The notes beneath the pieces were generated by a model, which ran no database searches, was not told the origin of the DNA, and worked only from the letters and a program-made list of their open reading frames with translations. The position numbers and the translations under genes are program-made. DNA of 64,000 bases from Clostridium ragsdalei P11. Its GTDB lineage: Bacteria > Bacillota > Clostridia > Clostridiales > Clostridiaceae. Within the stretch, counting starts at the first letter, position 1, and each line of letters opens with the position of its first letter. Of this stretch, positions 1 through 8,761 are shown piece after piece. Location: the NCBI RefSeq assembly GCF_001675165.1, contig NZ_LROS01000005.1, forward strand, positions 45,262 to 109,261, read 5' to 3'.

Positions 1-418
1 TAATAGCAAATATGCAGTTAAATATTCTCATGCCCCCGACTACTTTATCTATGCTTCAAAAGCCATAGAAGAAATGTTTAACCAAGTAGGCACTATAAAA
101 TTTGATAAAAACGGCATGGTAACAAAAGGGGTTATAATACGTCACCTCATGCTGCCCGGTTTATTATTTGACTCAAAGAAAATAATAGATTATATATACA
201 ATACCTTTGGAGATTCAGTTTACATAAGCATAATGAATCAATATACACCTATGTATAATTCTTATAAGTTTCCTGAAATAAACAGGCCTTTAAGCCCAAA
301 GCACTATGATTCATTTATAAATTATTGTCTATCTCTAGGTATAAAAAATGCATTTATTCAAGACAGTACAAGTTCTTCTAAAAGTTTTGTACCTGACTTC
401 AACTTAGAAGGAATTTAA
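1..418 (+). CDS. Radical SAM protein, PFL-activase-like (C-terminal part)
   Basis: This gene is cut by the window edge. The frame is open from base 2 and continues upstream of the first internal ATG at 74, so that ATG is not the start. The visible 138 residues include a GVIIRHLMLPG stretch and a downstream YISIMNQYTPM segment. Both are typical of the C-terminal half of the PflA-like radical SAM family COG1313; the CxxxCxxC cluster would lie outside the window. Substrate is unknown. A hairpin follows the stop. Confidence 0.7.
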   Translation, partial: NSKYAVKYSHAPDYFIYASKAIEEMFNQVGTIKFDKNGMVTKGVIIRHLMLPGLLFDSKKIIDYIYNTFGDSVYISIMNQYTPMYNSYKFPEINRPLSPKHYDSFINYCLSLGIKNAFIQDSTSSSKSFVPDFNLEGI

Positions 419-423
419 ATTAG

Positions 424-466
424 AAATTGGCTAGAATAGAATCTCTGTTCCTATCCTAGCCAATTT
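424..466. terminator. Hairpin between convergent genes
   Basis: AAATTGGCTAG at 424-434 pairs with CTAGCCAATTT at 456-466, extended inward by ATAG/CTAT with one mismatch. It lies between convergent genes and probably terminates the radical SAM transcript. The T-run on the plus side is weak. Confidence 0.6.
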
Positions 467-521
467 CACTATATTTTGTTTTTACCTAGTTGTGTCCTAA
501 ATATTCAGCTTTAATTCCAAA

Positions 522-1190
522 TTAAAGTTTTATTTCAAGTCTATCCAATTTAGCAATTATCTTTAAACTTTTAATCTCAATAGTTTCTGTTCTTATACCA
601 CTTCTACTACTAATAAGAAGCACCTTATTACTATCCAGCTTCTTTATCTGTCTCAATTCCCTTTTTCCACTATATTCTACTAAATATATAGAATTATTAT
701 AGATTTCCCCTGTGATGTGTACAAAAACTAAATCTCCTCTTTGTATTCTAAATCCTTCCATATCATCACTTTCTACTTGCAAATACATCACTTTATCCTG
801 AGCATATCCTTCTATTTTATTATCAATCAACGGAAGCTGTCTAAATCCTACTGATCTTCTCATATCATATTTATAAATAGGTACCTTTTTTAAAACAGAT
901 CCAAAAGCCTCACTCCAAACGTCCTGTACTTTCTCCTTCTTAGTTACTGGAGAAAATTTTGGAGTTTTATCTTCTTTATATACTTCCTCTTCAAAAGACA
1001 TAGTTATATCATTTATACTTTTACCTAATATTTTGGAAAGTTTATCAATTATATTTTGATTTACTATTCTCTTTCCAGATTCCGCTTCATTTATAAATTT
1101 CTCTGAAACTCCTAGTTTTTTAGCTAACTGTTTCTGACTAATACCCAATTCAGTTCTTGCTAATTTTATTTTTTGTCCTACTCTATTCAT
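522..1190 (-). CDS. XRE-family regulator with LexA/S24-like C-terminal domain lacking the catalytic Ser
   Basis: Residues 1-65 form a helix-turn-helix of XRE type (KLARTELGISQKQLAKKLGVS). The C-terminal ~110 residues follow the S24/LexA fold, with the pattern xxSDDMEGFxIxRGDLVFV and a later IKKL. In active S24 proteins the first motif reads G-D-S-M. Here the catalytic Ser position is Asp (ESDDM), while the lysine of the second motif seems kept. Self-cleavage is therefore unlikely, and the domain may only dimerise or sense a ligand. A strong SD (AGGAGGAG) precedes the ATG. murI lies upstream on the same strand with a 93-bp gap. Confidence 0.8.
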   Translation of the reverse strand: MNRVGQKIKLARTELGISQKQLAKKLGVSEKFINEAESGKRIVNQNIIDKLSKILGKSINDITMSFEEEVYKEDKTPKFSPVTKKEKVQDVWSEAFGSVLKKVPIYKYDMRRSVGFRQLPLIDNKIEGYAQDKVMYLQVESDDMEGFRIQRGDLVFVHITGEIYNNSIYLVEYSGKRELRQIKKLDSNKVLLISSRSGIRTETIEIKSLKIIAKLDRLEIKL

Positions 1191-1283
1191 TTTCTCCTCC
1201 TAATTTAATAGATAATGATTATTTTTCTCCTAATGCAAGAAGGAAGTCATTATTTGAACTTTGATATTTAAACTTTAAACTTT

Positions 1284-2069
1284 CTATATACTTCCCTCTT
1301 TTAAAAGTTTATAACTCAATTGTATTATAAATTTACTTTCCATGGAATTAAATATTGTTACTTTTCCTACTTTATTCTTATTGTTTTTTATATGGTATTT
1401 AACAAGCTGTCTTTTAAGTTGTTCTACAGTACCTTTACTTCCATCTATTATAGGGATGTCCTCATTTAAAATTTTGCGTATGCTTTTCTTTACAAATGGG
1501 TAATGAGTACATCCTAATACCACTGCTGCAATTCCTTCATCTTTCAGTGAATTTAGTTTTTCCTTTAAATAACCTTCTACTTCCTCTCCTTCTATCTTAC
1601 CCTGCTCAATAAGTTCTACTAAACCAGGACATGGCAGTGGTTCTATCGATGATCTACTTTCATACTTTTTCATGAGATTACTAAACTTTCTTTCTGAAAG
1701 GGTCATAGTAGTTGCCATTATTACTATCTTACCTTTTCTATTAAATTCTACTGCCGGTTTTAAAGCTGGTTCTATGCCTATTATAGGCATAGATTTGCTA
1801 TATTTTTTTCTCAAATCTATTATTGCTGCACTAGTTGCAGTATTACAAGCCACAACCAACGCCTTTATATTCTTTGTTAATAGAAGCTCTACTGCATTAA
1901 AAGTAAGTCTTTTTACCTCTTCTGCAGTTTTTACCCCATAAGGAGCCATTTTAGAATCTCCAAAATACACAAAATCTTCATTTGATAAGATTTTAACTGC
2001 TTCTTTTAAAACACTTATTCCACCTATTCCAGAATCAAAAAAACCAATAGGTCTATCTTCTAAATCCAC
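1284..2069 (-). CDS. murI: Glutamate racemase
   Basis: Converts L- to D-glutamate for peptidoglycan synthesis in the cytosol. Both catalytic cysteines of the Asp/Glu racemase family are visible, in VACNTATS and LGCTHYPF, together with the N-terminal IGFFDSGIGG motif. Length of 261 aa is normal. The start is GTG, preceded by GAGGTGATA. A regulator gene follows on the same strand. The large glutamine synthetase gene is divergent. Confidence 0.95.
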   Translation of the reverse strand: MDLEDRPIGFFDSGIGGISVLKEAVKILSNEDFVYFGDSKMAPYGVKTAEEVKRLTFNAVELLLTKNIKALVVACNTATSAAIIDLRKKYSKSMPIIGIEPALKPAVEFNRKGKIVIMATTMTLSERKFSNLMKKYESRSSIEPLPCPGLVELIEQGKIEGEEVEGYLKEKLNSLKDEGIAAVVLGCTHYPFVKKSIRKILNEDIPIIDGSKGTVEQLKRQLVKYHIKNNKNKVGKVTIFNSMESKFIIQLSYKLLKEGSI

Positions 2070-2263
2070 TCTATCACCTCATTATTCTAATCAAAAAACT
2101 TTCTATATTCATTATATATTATACATTTAAACTATACAAAAAAAATCTAAAAAACTAAATTATGAGTATAATTAATCGTTTAAATCTACAATATAAGTAT
2201 GTTGCAAATTTCTTGCTTTCTATTAATATTGCAATTACAATTATAAATTCCTTCAAAATTCTA

Positions 2264-2292
2264 TTGACATATATCAATATTAATTATAAAAT
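2264..2292 (+). promoter_or_regulatory. Sigma-A-type promoter of the glutamine synthetase gene
   Basis: TTGACA at 2264-2269, a 17-bp spacer and TAAAAT at 2287-2292 make a near-consensus promoter. It implies a leader of about 110 nt before the ATG at 2410. The leader contains a small GTTAT/ATAAC hairpin and a second one (AGAGTAT/ATACTCT) close to the SD AGGAGGA. The rest of 2070-2263 is AT-rich with nothing recognisable. Confidence 0.7.
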
Positions 2293-2409
2293 CATAGATA
2301 TATAAATTTGAGTTATTAAAATAACGAAAGTAGCAATTTATTAGGTGTAAAAATATTAGAGTATTAAAAATGAGATACTCTTCTAATTATTTATAGGAGG
2401 AATGGAATT

Positions 2410-4308
2410 ATGTTAAAAGATCTAGTGTATGTAGTGCCTAAAGAAACGCACTCAGAGGAAAATTTAAAGAAAATGCTAACTGCACATTCAGAAATAAAAT
2501 TTGTGTCCCTTATAGGTATAGATCTTTCTGGTAACAATACTGATGAGAAAATCCCTATTGAGGTCTTTTTGAAAGATATAAATGGCTTTTTAAATGGAGC
2601 AATTCAAACTGATGGTTCATCTGTAGTTCTTCCAGGAATAGCAACTCTAAACAATGCAAAAGTAGATATGCTGCCTGATCTTGATGTAAATTGGTATGTA
2701 GAATACAATGAAGAAAATATTGACCTTGAAACAAATAAACCTGTTGGGACACTGAGAATTCCTTGTTTCCTATATCATGAAAACAAAGCAGTAGATTCTA
2801 GATACGCTCTAAAAAATTGTGTAGAACATTTCACATCAAATCTCTTAGACTTATTTAAAAAATACCCTAGTACTATATCATCTTTTGGAATAAAATACGA
2901 GGATATAGATGATGTAATTGCTACTTGTGCTACAGAACTAGAATTTTGGGTAATGACACCTAACGATAAAGCACACACTGAAGAATTATTCACATCTCAG
3001 GAACTTCAAGAACAATATTGGACTAGAACAAAAGGTATAGTAAAAACAGCCTTAGAGGAAACTCTATTAAATATGAACTTATACGGCTTAAAGCCTGAAA
3101 TGGGACATAAAGAAGTAGGCGGTGTAAAAGCTAAAGTAGATAAATCAGGAAACTTCAATCATGTAATGGAACAATTAGAAATAGACTGGAAATACTGTAC
3201 TGCTGTTCAAGCAGCAGATAATGAATTACTTGTAAAAAATATAGTTGAAGAAACTTTTAGAAGCAATGGATTAGATGTTACTTTCCTTGCTAAACCTATT
3301 GAAGGGGTAGCTGGCAGCGGAGAACATACCCATATAGGAATAGCACTAAAACTTAAAAATGGTAAAGTTATGAATCTATTTTCTTCTACTAAAGAACACT
3401 TCTTAAGTATTTTTGGATATGCTTCTGTAATGGGAATACTTAAAAACTACGAAGTTATAAATCCTTTTGTTTCTAACACCACTGATTCCCTCAGAAGATT
3501 AAAACCTGGATTTGAAGCACCTATATGTATAGTAACTTCCCTAGGTCACTCTGCAGAGATTCCTTCAAGAAACAGAACTGTACTCATAGGAGTTATAAGA
3601 GATTCTGCAAATCCTTTAGCTACAAGATTTGAATTAAGAGCTCCAAATCCTCATACAAACACCTATTTAGCTGTAACTACATTATATTTAGCTATGATGG
3701 ACGGAATAAAATATGCGGTTACAAATGAAAAAACAGAAGATGACTTATTAAAGGAACTTTCCAAGAAAGCTGAAGATGATGCAGATTATTTGGAAAAGGG
3801 AAGGGCATATAGAAGTGAGGAAAATGTATTTGAATCCTTTTCTGATGAAGAAAGAGTAAGATTATTTGGTACAGCCCCTGCAACTGTATATGAAAATCTC
3901 AGCGCTCTTGATAAATACCCAGAGAAAAAAGCTGTCCTAACTGCAGAAGGTGTATTAGACGAAAAATTAATAAACAGCTTTAGATTAGGAGCTACAACTA
4001 GATGGCTAATAGAACTAAATCATAGAATATTAAATGATTACTCCAATGAAATAAGAGATTGTAAGATGTTACATTCCATAGATAAAGCTTTAGATCTAGA
4101 TGTAGCTAATTGGCAAAAAATAAATGATTTAAGATATTACTTAATGAAAGATTCATATTCTAATAAAAGCTTATTTACTAGAATAAAACTTGCATCAGAA
4201 GCTGGAGATTACGAAGAAGTATCTAACCTTCAAATAGAAGCTGAAGAAAAAATTAGTGAACTGAAAGATTTATACTCAAGTTATAAGAAAAATTTATTAG
4301 ATATCTAA
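2410..4308 (+). CDS. Glutamine synthetase, long clostridial form (632 aa)
   Basis: ATP-dependent amidation of glutamate with ammonium in the cytosol. GS catalytic signatures are present: an acidic metal motif (ATELEFWV, ~residues 177-184), the GSGEHTHIG metal/ATP motif (~302-310), the RNRTVLIGV arginine region, and RFELRAPNPHTNTYLA near the C-terminal core. At 632 aa it is longer than GSI (~440-470) and shorter than GSIII (~700). About 170 C-terminal residues beyond the core are rich in charged helix. It stands alone with its own promoter and terminator. No glnR or ANTAR gene adjoins it. The subclass is uncertain; the enzyme activity is fairly secure. Confidence 0.85.
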   Translation: MLKDLVYVVPKETHSEENLKKMLTAHSEIKFVSLIGIDLSGNNTDEKIPIEVFLKDINGFLNGAIQTDGSSVVLPGIATLNNAKVDMLPDLDVNWYVEYNEENIDLETNKPVGTLRIPCFLYHENKAVDSRYALKNCVEHFTSNLLDLFKKYPSTISSFGIKYEDIDDVIATCATELEFWVMTPNDKAHTEELFTSQELQEQYWTRTKGIVKTALEETLLNMNLYGLKPEMGHKEVGGVKAKVDKSGNFNHVMEQLEIDWKYCTAVQAADNELLVKNIVEETFRSNGLDVTFLAKPIEGVAGSGEHTHIGIALKLKNGKVMNLFSSTKEHFLSIFGYASVMGILKNYEVINPFVSNTTDSLRRLKPGFEAPICIVTSLGHSAEIPSRNRTVLIGVIRDSANPLATRFELRAPNPHTNTYLAVTTLYLAMMDGIKYAVTNEKTEDDLLKELSKKAEDDADYLEKGRAYRSEENVFESFSDEERVRLFGTAPATVYENLSALDKYPEKKAVLTAEGVLDEKLINSFRLGATTRWLIELNHRILNDYSNEIRDCKMLHSIDKALDLDVANWQKINDLRYYLMKDSYSNKSLFTRIKLASEAGDYEEVSNLQIEAEEKISELKDLYSSYKKNLLDI

Positions 4309-4316
4309 GTATAAAG

Positions 4317-4348
4317 AAGGTAGTAAGCTTAAAGTTTACTACCTTTTT
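4317..4348. terminator. Terminator after glutamine synthetase
   Basis: AAGGTAGTAA at 4317-4326 pairs with TTACTACCTT at 4336-4345 and a T-run follows. It lies between convergent genes and could serve both. Confidence 0.85.
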
Positions 4349-4360
4349 AATCAAATTATA

Positions 4361-4909
4361 TTAAAAATCCCTTAAAGGGAAATTTTTTATAAGTGTTTCC
4401 TTTCTATTGTTTATAGGTTTCCAAAGTGCTATTCTATCTATTCGAGCCATTTTATAAATTTCATCTTTTTTGTTATTATTACAAGCCGAAACGTACTCCT
4501 TGGATGTCAATTCCTTAATGGAGTAATTCGTATTTGCAAGTACAGTATGTAGGTCCCAATTGTTTCCATTCTCTCTAACATCAAACTTATAAAGTTTTAA
4601 AGTTTCATTTATCTGTCTTGCCAGCCTTATTACATATCCTTTATTTTCTACCTTTAAATTAACAGACTTATAAGATTGATTAAAACAAATGGCTTCATTC
4701 ACTTTTACTTTAAACTTCTTATAAGGTTTTAATATATCAGAAACAATCTTAGTAAATTTCTCTATATCTGGATTTTCCACAGCTCCAAGAGTTATATGTA
4801 AAGGCGGTATATTTTTATACAATCTATACTTTCTACATATATTCCTTTGTATATGCTCAATATAAGAATAGGAATCTTTATCAAACAAAGCTACTAAATA
4901 ATATTTCAT
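4361..4909 (-). CDS. 2H phosphoesterase / 2'-5' RNA ligase-like protein
   Basis: A 182-aa protein with the two histidine motifs of the 2H superfamily: LHITLG (~residue 38) and LHTVLA (~residue 121). The second is a slightly degenerate HxT/S (HTV). Family members hydrolyse or ligate cyclic phosphodiesters of RNA or nucleotides, but the substrate here is unknown. Monocistronic, convergent with the glutamine synthetase gene. Confidence 0.65.
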   Translation of the reverse strand: MKYYLVALFDKDSYSYIEHIQRNICRKYRLYKNIPPLHITLGAVENPDIEKFTKIVSDILKPYKKFKVKVNEAICFNQSYKSVNLKVENKGYVIRLARQINETLKLYKFDVRENGNNWDLHTVLANTNYSIKELTSKEYVSACNNNKKDEIYKMARIDRIALWKPINNRKETLIKNFPLRDF

Positions 4910-5076
4910 TATTTTCTCAATCCCCCAAATTAATTTTACAAAAATGTATAGTATGTAACTAACATTATATCACATAATTATTATTCTTATAGCATTAAAA
5001 ATTACCAATAATTATAGGTATATAAAATGTGTCTAAGTGTAAAAATACTAATGTTATAAAATTTACAAAGAGAAAG

Positions 5077-5126
5077 AGGTGAAATCCTGCTTTAAAATAT
5101 ATTTATCTTTTAAAAGCAGGTATATT
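5077..5126 (+). promoter_or_regulatory. SD and start codon separated by a hairpin (leader of DUF1540 gene)
   Basis: A strong SD-like AGGTGA lies at 5078-5082 but the likely ATG is at 5127. Between them, CCTGCTTT (5086-5093) pairs with AAAGCAGG (5113-5120). Folding out this hairpin leaves about 10 nt between SD and ATG. Alternatively the GCAGG in the 3' arm is itself the SD and the hairpin masks it. Confidence 0.45.
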
Positions 5127-5294
5127 ATGAATAATACTGAAAATAATAGTATTGGATGTATAGTAAATGAATGCAGATTTCATGCAAAGAATACAAATTA
5201 TTGCACTCTCGACAAAATACAAGTTACAAAGCATGAATCTATGGCTAAAGACGTACAATGTACTGACTGTGGTAGTTTTATGAAGCAAGAATAA
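5127..5294 (+). CDS. DUF1540-type small cysteine protein
   Basis: A 55-aa protein with the spaced cysteines of DUF1540: IGCIVNECRFHAKNTNYCTLDKI, then VQCTDCGSF near the C terminus. These probably bind a metal, as no other fold elements are visible. I chose the ATG at 5127 because the conserved region begins just after it. A GTG at 5079 in the same frame would add 16 residues translated from the hairpin, which look unlike the family. Function is unknown. It has its own terminator. Confidence 0.7.
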   Translation: MNNTENNSIGCIVNECRFHAKNTNYCTLDKIQVTKHESMAKDVQCTDCGSFMKQE

Positions 5295-5346
5295 TTATTC
5301 TCCACAGTATCTACTTGAAACAATAAAAACTTAAAACAATTCCACC

Positions 5347-5381
5347 AGCCCAGCTTTGTCATTAAAGCTGGGCTTTAATTT
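5347..5381 (+). terminator. Strong intrinsic terminator
   Basis: AGCCCAGCTTT (5347-5357) and AAAGCTGGGCT (5364-5374) are perfect 11-bp arms around a 6-nt loop. A short T-rich tail follows. Confidence 0.9.
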
Positions 5382-5554
5382 AAAAAATAATTAATTTCAT
5401 TTATATTATAATTTAAGAGTATCATTCATATTTTCAAATTTTATGTTAAAATAACACAAAATTATGATATAATAAATTTTGTGTAATATGAATTAAATTT
5501 GAGATTTTCTAAACTTTATATAAATATAAATTTGTGATAAGGATGGATACGTGA

Positions 5555-6817
5555 ATGGATAAATTGGTAATTAATGGTGGAAGGCCTCTTTCCGGTTTTA
5601 TAGAAATTAACGGTGCAAAAAATGCTGCTGTAGCAATATTACCGGCATCAATAATGGCCAGTAAAGGATTATGCTCAATTGATAATATACCTAATATAGA
5701 AGACGTCCACTGCATAGAAAGAATTCTTGAGAGTTTAGGCTGCGAAATAAAAACAGGTAAAAATTCAGTAGTAATTGATAGTACTACTATAAATAGTATA
5801 GATGCAAACACTGATGATGTACGAAAAATGAGAGCTTCTTATTATCTCATAGGCGCACTGCTAGGTAGATTTAAAAAAGCTAGGGTTGAACTACCAGGAG
5901 GATGCCCTATAGGGGTTAGACCTATAGATCAGCATATAAAAGGATTTGAAGCTTTGGGTGCCCAAGTTAAAATTAAACACGGTTGTGTATTAGTAGAAGC
6001 TAAAAAATTGATTGGAACAAGTATATTTTTTGACGTAGTAAGCGTAGGGGCCACTATAAACGTAATGTTAGCTGCCTCTCTTGCAGAAGGAGTAACTACC
6101 TTAGAAAATGTAGCAAAGGAACCCCACGTAGTAGATGTAGCAAATTTCTTAAATAGCATGGGAGCGAATATAAAAGGTGCAGGCACTGATATAATAAGAA
6201 TAGTAGGGGTTAAAGAACTAAAAGGTTGCTCCTATAGTGTTATACCAGATCAAATAGAGGCTGGTACGTATATGATTGCAGCAGCAGCCTGCGGTGGAGA
6301 AGTAGTTGTCCAAAACGTTATACCTAAGCACCTGGAATCTATATCAGCAAAGCTTATAGAAATGGGAGCTGAGGTAATAGAAGATGGTGATTCTGTTACT
6401 GTAAAATCAAGTGGAAAATTAAAGGGCGTAAATATAAAGACCCAACCTTACCCTGGATTTCCTACAGATGTACAACAACCTTTAAGTACTCTTTTAACCG
6501 TAGCAGAAGGAAGAAGCATTATAAATGAAAGTATATGGGAAAGTAGATTTAAGCATGTAGATGAACTCAAAAAAATGGGTGCCAATATTAAAGTAGAAGG
6601 TAGAACCGCCATTATAGATGGCGTAAGTAAGCTCAGTGGAGCTATTGTAAAAGCAACAGACTTGAGAGCTGGTGCTGCAATGGTTATAGCTGGCCTTATT
6701 GCCGAGGGCACTACTGAAGTTTTGAGTATTAAACACATTGATAGGGGATACCCCAATATAGAAGATAAATTTAGAGCTCTAGGTGCCGATATAAAGAGAG
6801 TATCTTATTCTGAGTAA
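5555..6817 (+). CDS. murA: UDP-N-acetylglucosamine 1-carboxyvinyltransferase
   Basis: Transfers enolpyruvate from PEP to UDP-GlcNAc, the first committed step of peptidoglycan synthesis, in the cytosol. The N-terminal [14 protein letters not shown] motif and the [15 protein letters not shown] loop with the fosfomycin-target cysteine are intact. Length of 420 aa is standard. The SD (AAGG) is about 12 nt from the ATG, which is long. walJ and a CxxH/CxxC gene follow on the same strand with short gaps, suggesting one transcript. Confidence 0.96.
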   Translation: MDKLVINGGRPLSGFIEINGAKNAAVAILPASIMASKGLCSIDNIPNIEDVHCIERILESLGCEIKTGKNSVVIDSTTINSIDANTDDVRKMRASYYLIGALLGRFKKARVELPGGCPIGVRPIDQHIKGFEALGAQVKIKHGCVLVEAKKLIGTSIFFDVVSVGATINVMLAASLAEGVTTLENVAKEPHVVDVANFLNSMGANIKGAGTDIIRIVGVKELKGCSYSVIPDQIEAGTYMIAAAACGGEVVVQNVIPKHLESISAKLIEMGAEVIEDGDSVTVKSSGKLKGVNIKTQPYPGFPTDVQQPLSTLLTVAEGRSIINESIWESRFKHVDELKKMGANIKVEGRTAIIDGVSKLSGAIVKATDLRAGAAMVIAGLIAEGTTEVLSIKHIDRGYPNIEDKFRALGADIKRVSYSE

Positions 6818-6846
6818 TACAAATATTATTAATAGGGAGATTTATT

Positions 6847-7632
6847 ATGATTTTTTGTCCTTTATACAGTGGCAGCAGTGGAAATTCCATATTTATAGCA
6901 TCTGATAATGCTAAAATTCTGATAGATGCAGGACTTTCTGGTAAAAGTATAGAAAATGCTCTTTTAAAAATTGGACATAAGCCAAATGACATAGACGCCA
7001 TACTAGTTACCCATGAACACAGTGACCATATTAAAGGTGTAGGTGTGTTATCTAGGAAATATGATATACCTATATATGCAAATACCCTTACCTGGAAAGC
7101 CATGTTAAAATCTATAGGCAAGATAAAAGAACATAATATCAAAATAATTTATGACAATTATATAAACATAAAAGACATGGACATAGTAAGTTATAGTATA
7201 TCCCATGATGCTGCAGATCCTTATGGATATGCAATTAACTGTAAAAACAAGAAAGCATGTGTAGCAACAGACTTAGGTTTTATATCAGATGACATCAAGG
7301 ATATATTAAAAGATTCAGATTTAATTCTTTTAGAAAGTAACCACGATGTAGAAATGTTAAAGTTTGGACCTTATCCCTATGATTTAAAAAGGAGAATTCT
7401 AAGTAAAATAGGTCACTTATCAAATGATGACTGTGGAATGGCCATCCCAGACATTTTAAATGGAAAATTCAAAAGAATTATTTTAGGACATTTAAGTAAA
7501 ATAAATAATTATCCTGAATTAGCCTATGAAACTGTAACAAATAGTTTAAGAGAATGCGGCATTAAATTAAATACTGATGTAAGCATATCCATGGCAAGAC
7601 GTGATCAGCCCAGCAATTATATAAGCTTTTAA
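6847..7632 (+). CDS. walJ: MBL-fold metallohydrolase of the WalJ/YycJ family
   Basis: A 261-aa metallo-beta-lactamase-fold protein. The Zn ligand motif THEHSDHIKG, the start FCPLYSGSSGNS and a later ESNHD are typical of YycJ/WalJ. In other Firmicutes this gene sits beside the WalRK system and is linked to cell-wall and DNA-repair phenotypes. No walRK genes occur in this window. SD AGGGAG precedes the ATG. Followed by the CxxH/CxxC gene that also accompanies it in Bacillus. Confidence 0.85.
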   Translation: MIFCPLYSGSSGNSIFIASDNAKILIDAGLSGKSIENALLKIGHKPNDIDAILVTHEHSDHIKGVGVLSRKYDIPIYANTLTWKAMLKSIGKIKEHNIKIIYDNYINIKDMDIVSYSISHDAADPYGYAINCKNKKACVATDLGFISDDIKDILKDSDLILLESNHDVEMLKFGPYPYDLKRRILSKIGHLSNDDCGMAIPDILNGKFKRIILGHLSKINNYPELAYETVTNSLRECGIKLNTDVSISMARRDQPSNYISF

Positions 7633-7695
7633 AAGTATGGGAAGATTTTATACAGTTAATTTTGCCTTGTGAAAACTGTCAGGAGTGATATTAAA

Positions 7696-7857
7696 ATGGA
7701 AAGAGAAACTACATATTGCTGTGATCATCATGTTGACATAGCTTTTGATGATTTTTTGGTGGATAATGAAACTTTTCCCTATTTGGTGAATATAACAGGC
7801 CATAAGTGTACTTATTGCAACAAAGAGGCCACTTACGCCTTAAAATCAAGACCTTAA
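7696..7857 (+). CDS. CxxH/CxxC small zinc-type protein
   Basis: The predicted 53-aa protein has CCDHHVDIAFDDFLVD near the N terminus and CTYCNKEATY near the C terminus, matching the CxxH/CxxC family known from Bacillus next to yycJ. I place the start at the ATG at 7696, preceded by AGGAG ten bases upstream. An in-frame GTG at 7669 would leave that SD inside the gene. Probably binds zinc; function unknown. Confidence 0.75.
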   Translation: MERETTYCCDHHVDIAFDDFLVDNETFPYLVNITGHKCTYCNKEATYALKSRP

Positions 7858-8046
7858 AAAGGAATTGCAAAATATAATAATTTTTATTATAATACCTCAG
7901 TATAGGTTTTTTATTAAAAAGATTTTTAACTTAGACAAAATATTTAAAATAGAAGATAAATATGGTGATTTTAGACAAAGGCTGGCATTGTATTAATACA
8001 AATCAGCCCTTAAATTAGAACACCTATATATTTATCTGTAGATTTG

Positions 8047-8089
8047 AAGGGAGGTACTGCTGTAAAAAATGTATACAGCAGGATAACGT
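8047..8089 (+). promoter_or_regulatory. SD and start codon separated by a hairpin (leader of SEC-C gene)
   Basis: The best SD, AAGGGAGGT, is at 8047-8055 and the ATG at 8090. CTGCTGTA (8057-8064) pairs with TACAGCAG (8074-8081). With that hairpin formed, SD and start are about 9 nt apart. The loop also holds an ATG (8069) opening a five-codon ORF that ends at TAA just before the true start, so translational coupling is an alternative. The rest of 7858-8046 is AT-rich with no clear gene. Confidence 0.5.
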
Positions 8090-8590
8090 ATGAGTTTGTA
8101 TGAAGATTGGACAAATATGGTTGTAAATTTTGTAAAGTCAAAAGGTGAAGCTGCCTTTTGGAAAGAATATGGCTCAATTGAAAAAAGTATTTATACAAAA
8201 ATTTTATCTGAACATGAGGGCGCTATAGATGGAGCTATAAAAGACTTGGCAAAAAAGTTTGAAACTTCAGAAGTATTTTTCATGGGATTTTTAGATGGAA
8301 TAAATGACAGTCTTGAAAAACCTTTAGTTCTTGAAGACTTAAAGGTAGATTCAAAAATCGCTATAGAAATTAATTTTGAAAAATTATACTTTAACATGTT
8401 AGATGCCAAAGCTGATTATCTGTATGATCTTCCTCAGTGGGAGTCTATATTTTCAAATCAAAAAAGAAGAGAAATACATAAACAATGGGTTTCTTCTAAA
8501 ACCGTAGTAAATAAAACTAAGGTTGGTAGAAATGATCCTTGTCCATGTGGCAGCGGTAAAAAGTATAAACAGTGCTGTGGTAAAAAATAA
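8090..8590 (+). CDS. SEC-C metal-binding motif protein
   Basis: A 166-aa protein ending in [22 protein letters not shown], the SEC-C zinc motif first known from the SecA tail (CxCx8CC). The N-terminal ~130 residues are helical and acidic, resembling clostridial SEC-C proteins of unknown role. No membrane segment or signal peptide. Flanked by a hairpin leader and a terminator, so probably monocistronic. Confidence 0.8.
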   Translation: MSLYEDWTNMVVNFVKSKGEAAFWKEYGSIEKSIYTKILSEHEGAIDGAIKDLAKKFETSEVFFMGFLDGINDSLEKPLVLEDLKVDSKIAIEINFEKLYFNMLDAKADYLYDLPQWESIFSNQKRREIHKQWVSSKTVVNKTKVGRNDPCPCGSGKKYKQCCGKK

Positions 8591-8614
8591 GTATATGATT
8601 TTCATGTTTAATTT

Positions 8615-8647
8615 GGAGTAAGCTTTTTAAAGTTTGCTCCATTTTTA
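8615..8647 (+). terminator. Terminator after SEC-C gene
   Basis: GGAGTAAGCTTT pairs (with G-U pairs) with AAAGTTTGCTCC and is followed by TTTTTATT. Confidence 0.7.
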
Positions 8648-8655
8648 TTATTATA

Positions 8656-8709
8656 TTTATCCCATCGCTGTCATATAAGCAAACTCCATCTGAACCTAAG
8701 AATCATTTG
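8656..8709 (-). repeat. Structured intergenic repeat, copy A (deleted form)
   Basis: Read on the minus strand it begins GATTCTTAGGTTCAGATGGA and ends GATGGGATAAAT. These are the same two ends as copy B at 32923-33120, but the ~140-bp middle is absent. It looks like an internal deletion derivative of B. Confidence 0.7.
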
Positions 8710-8761
8710 ATATATTATCGTAAAATAGAACTTAATTTTTTATAAAGGAGGATTTTTAAAT

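Noticed and set aside
1255..1275. FabT-like TTTGATATTTAAA upstream of the XRE gene
   Set aside because: Imperfect palindrome in very AT-rich sequence, with no link to lipid genes; probably chance.
2293..2409. ANTAR antiterminator or glnA-type RNA in the glutamine synthetase leader
   Set aside because: Two small hairpins exist, but their loops do not fit the conserved hexanucleotide loop of ANTAR targets and no terminator follows them.
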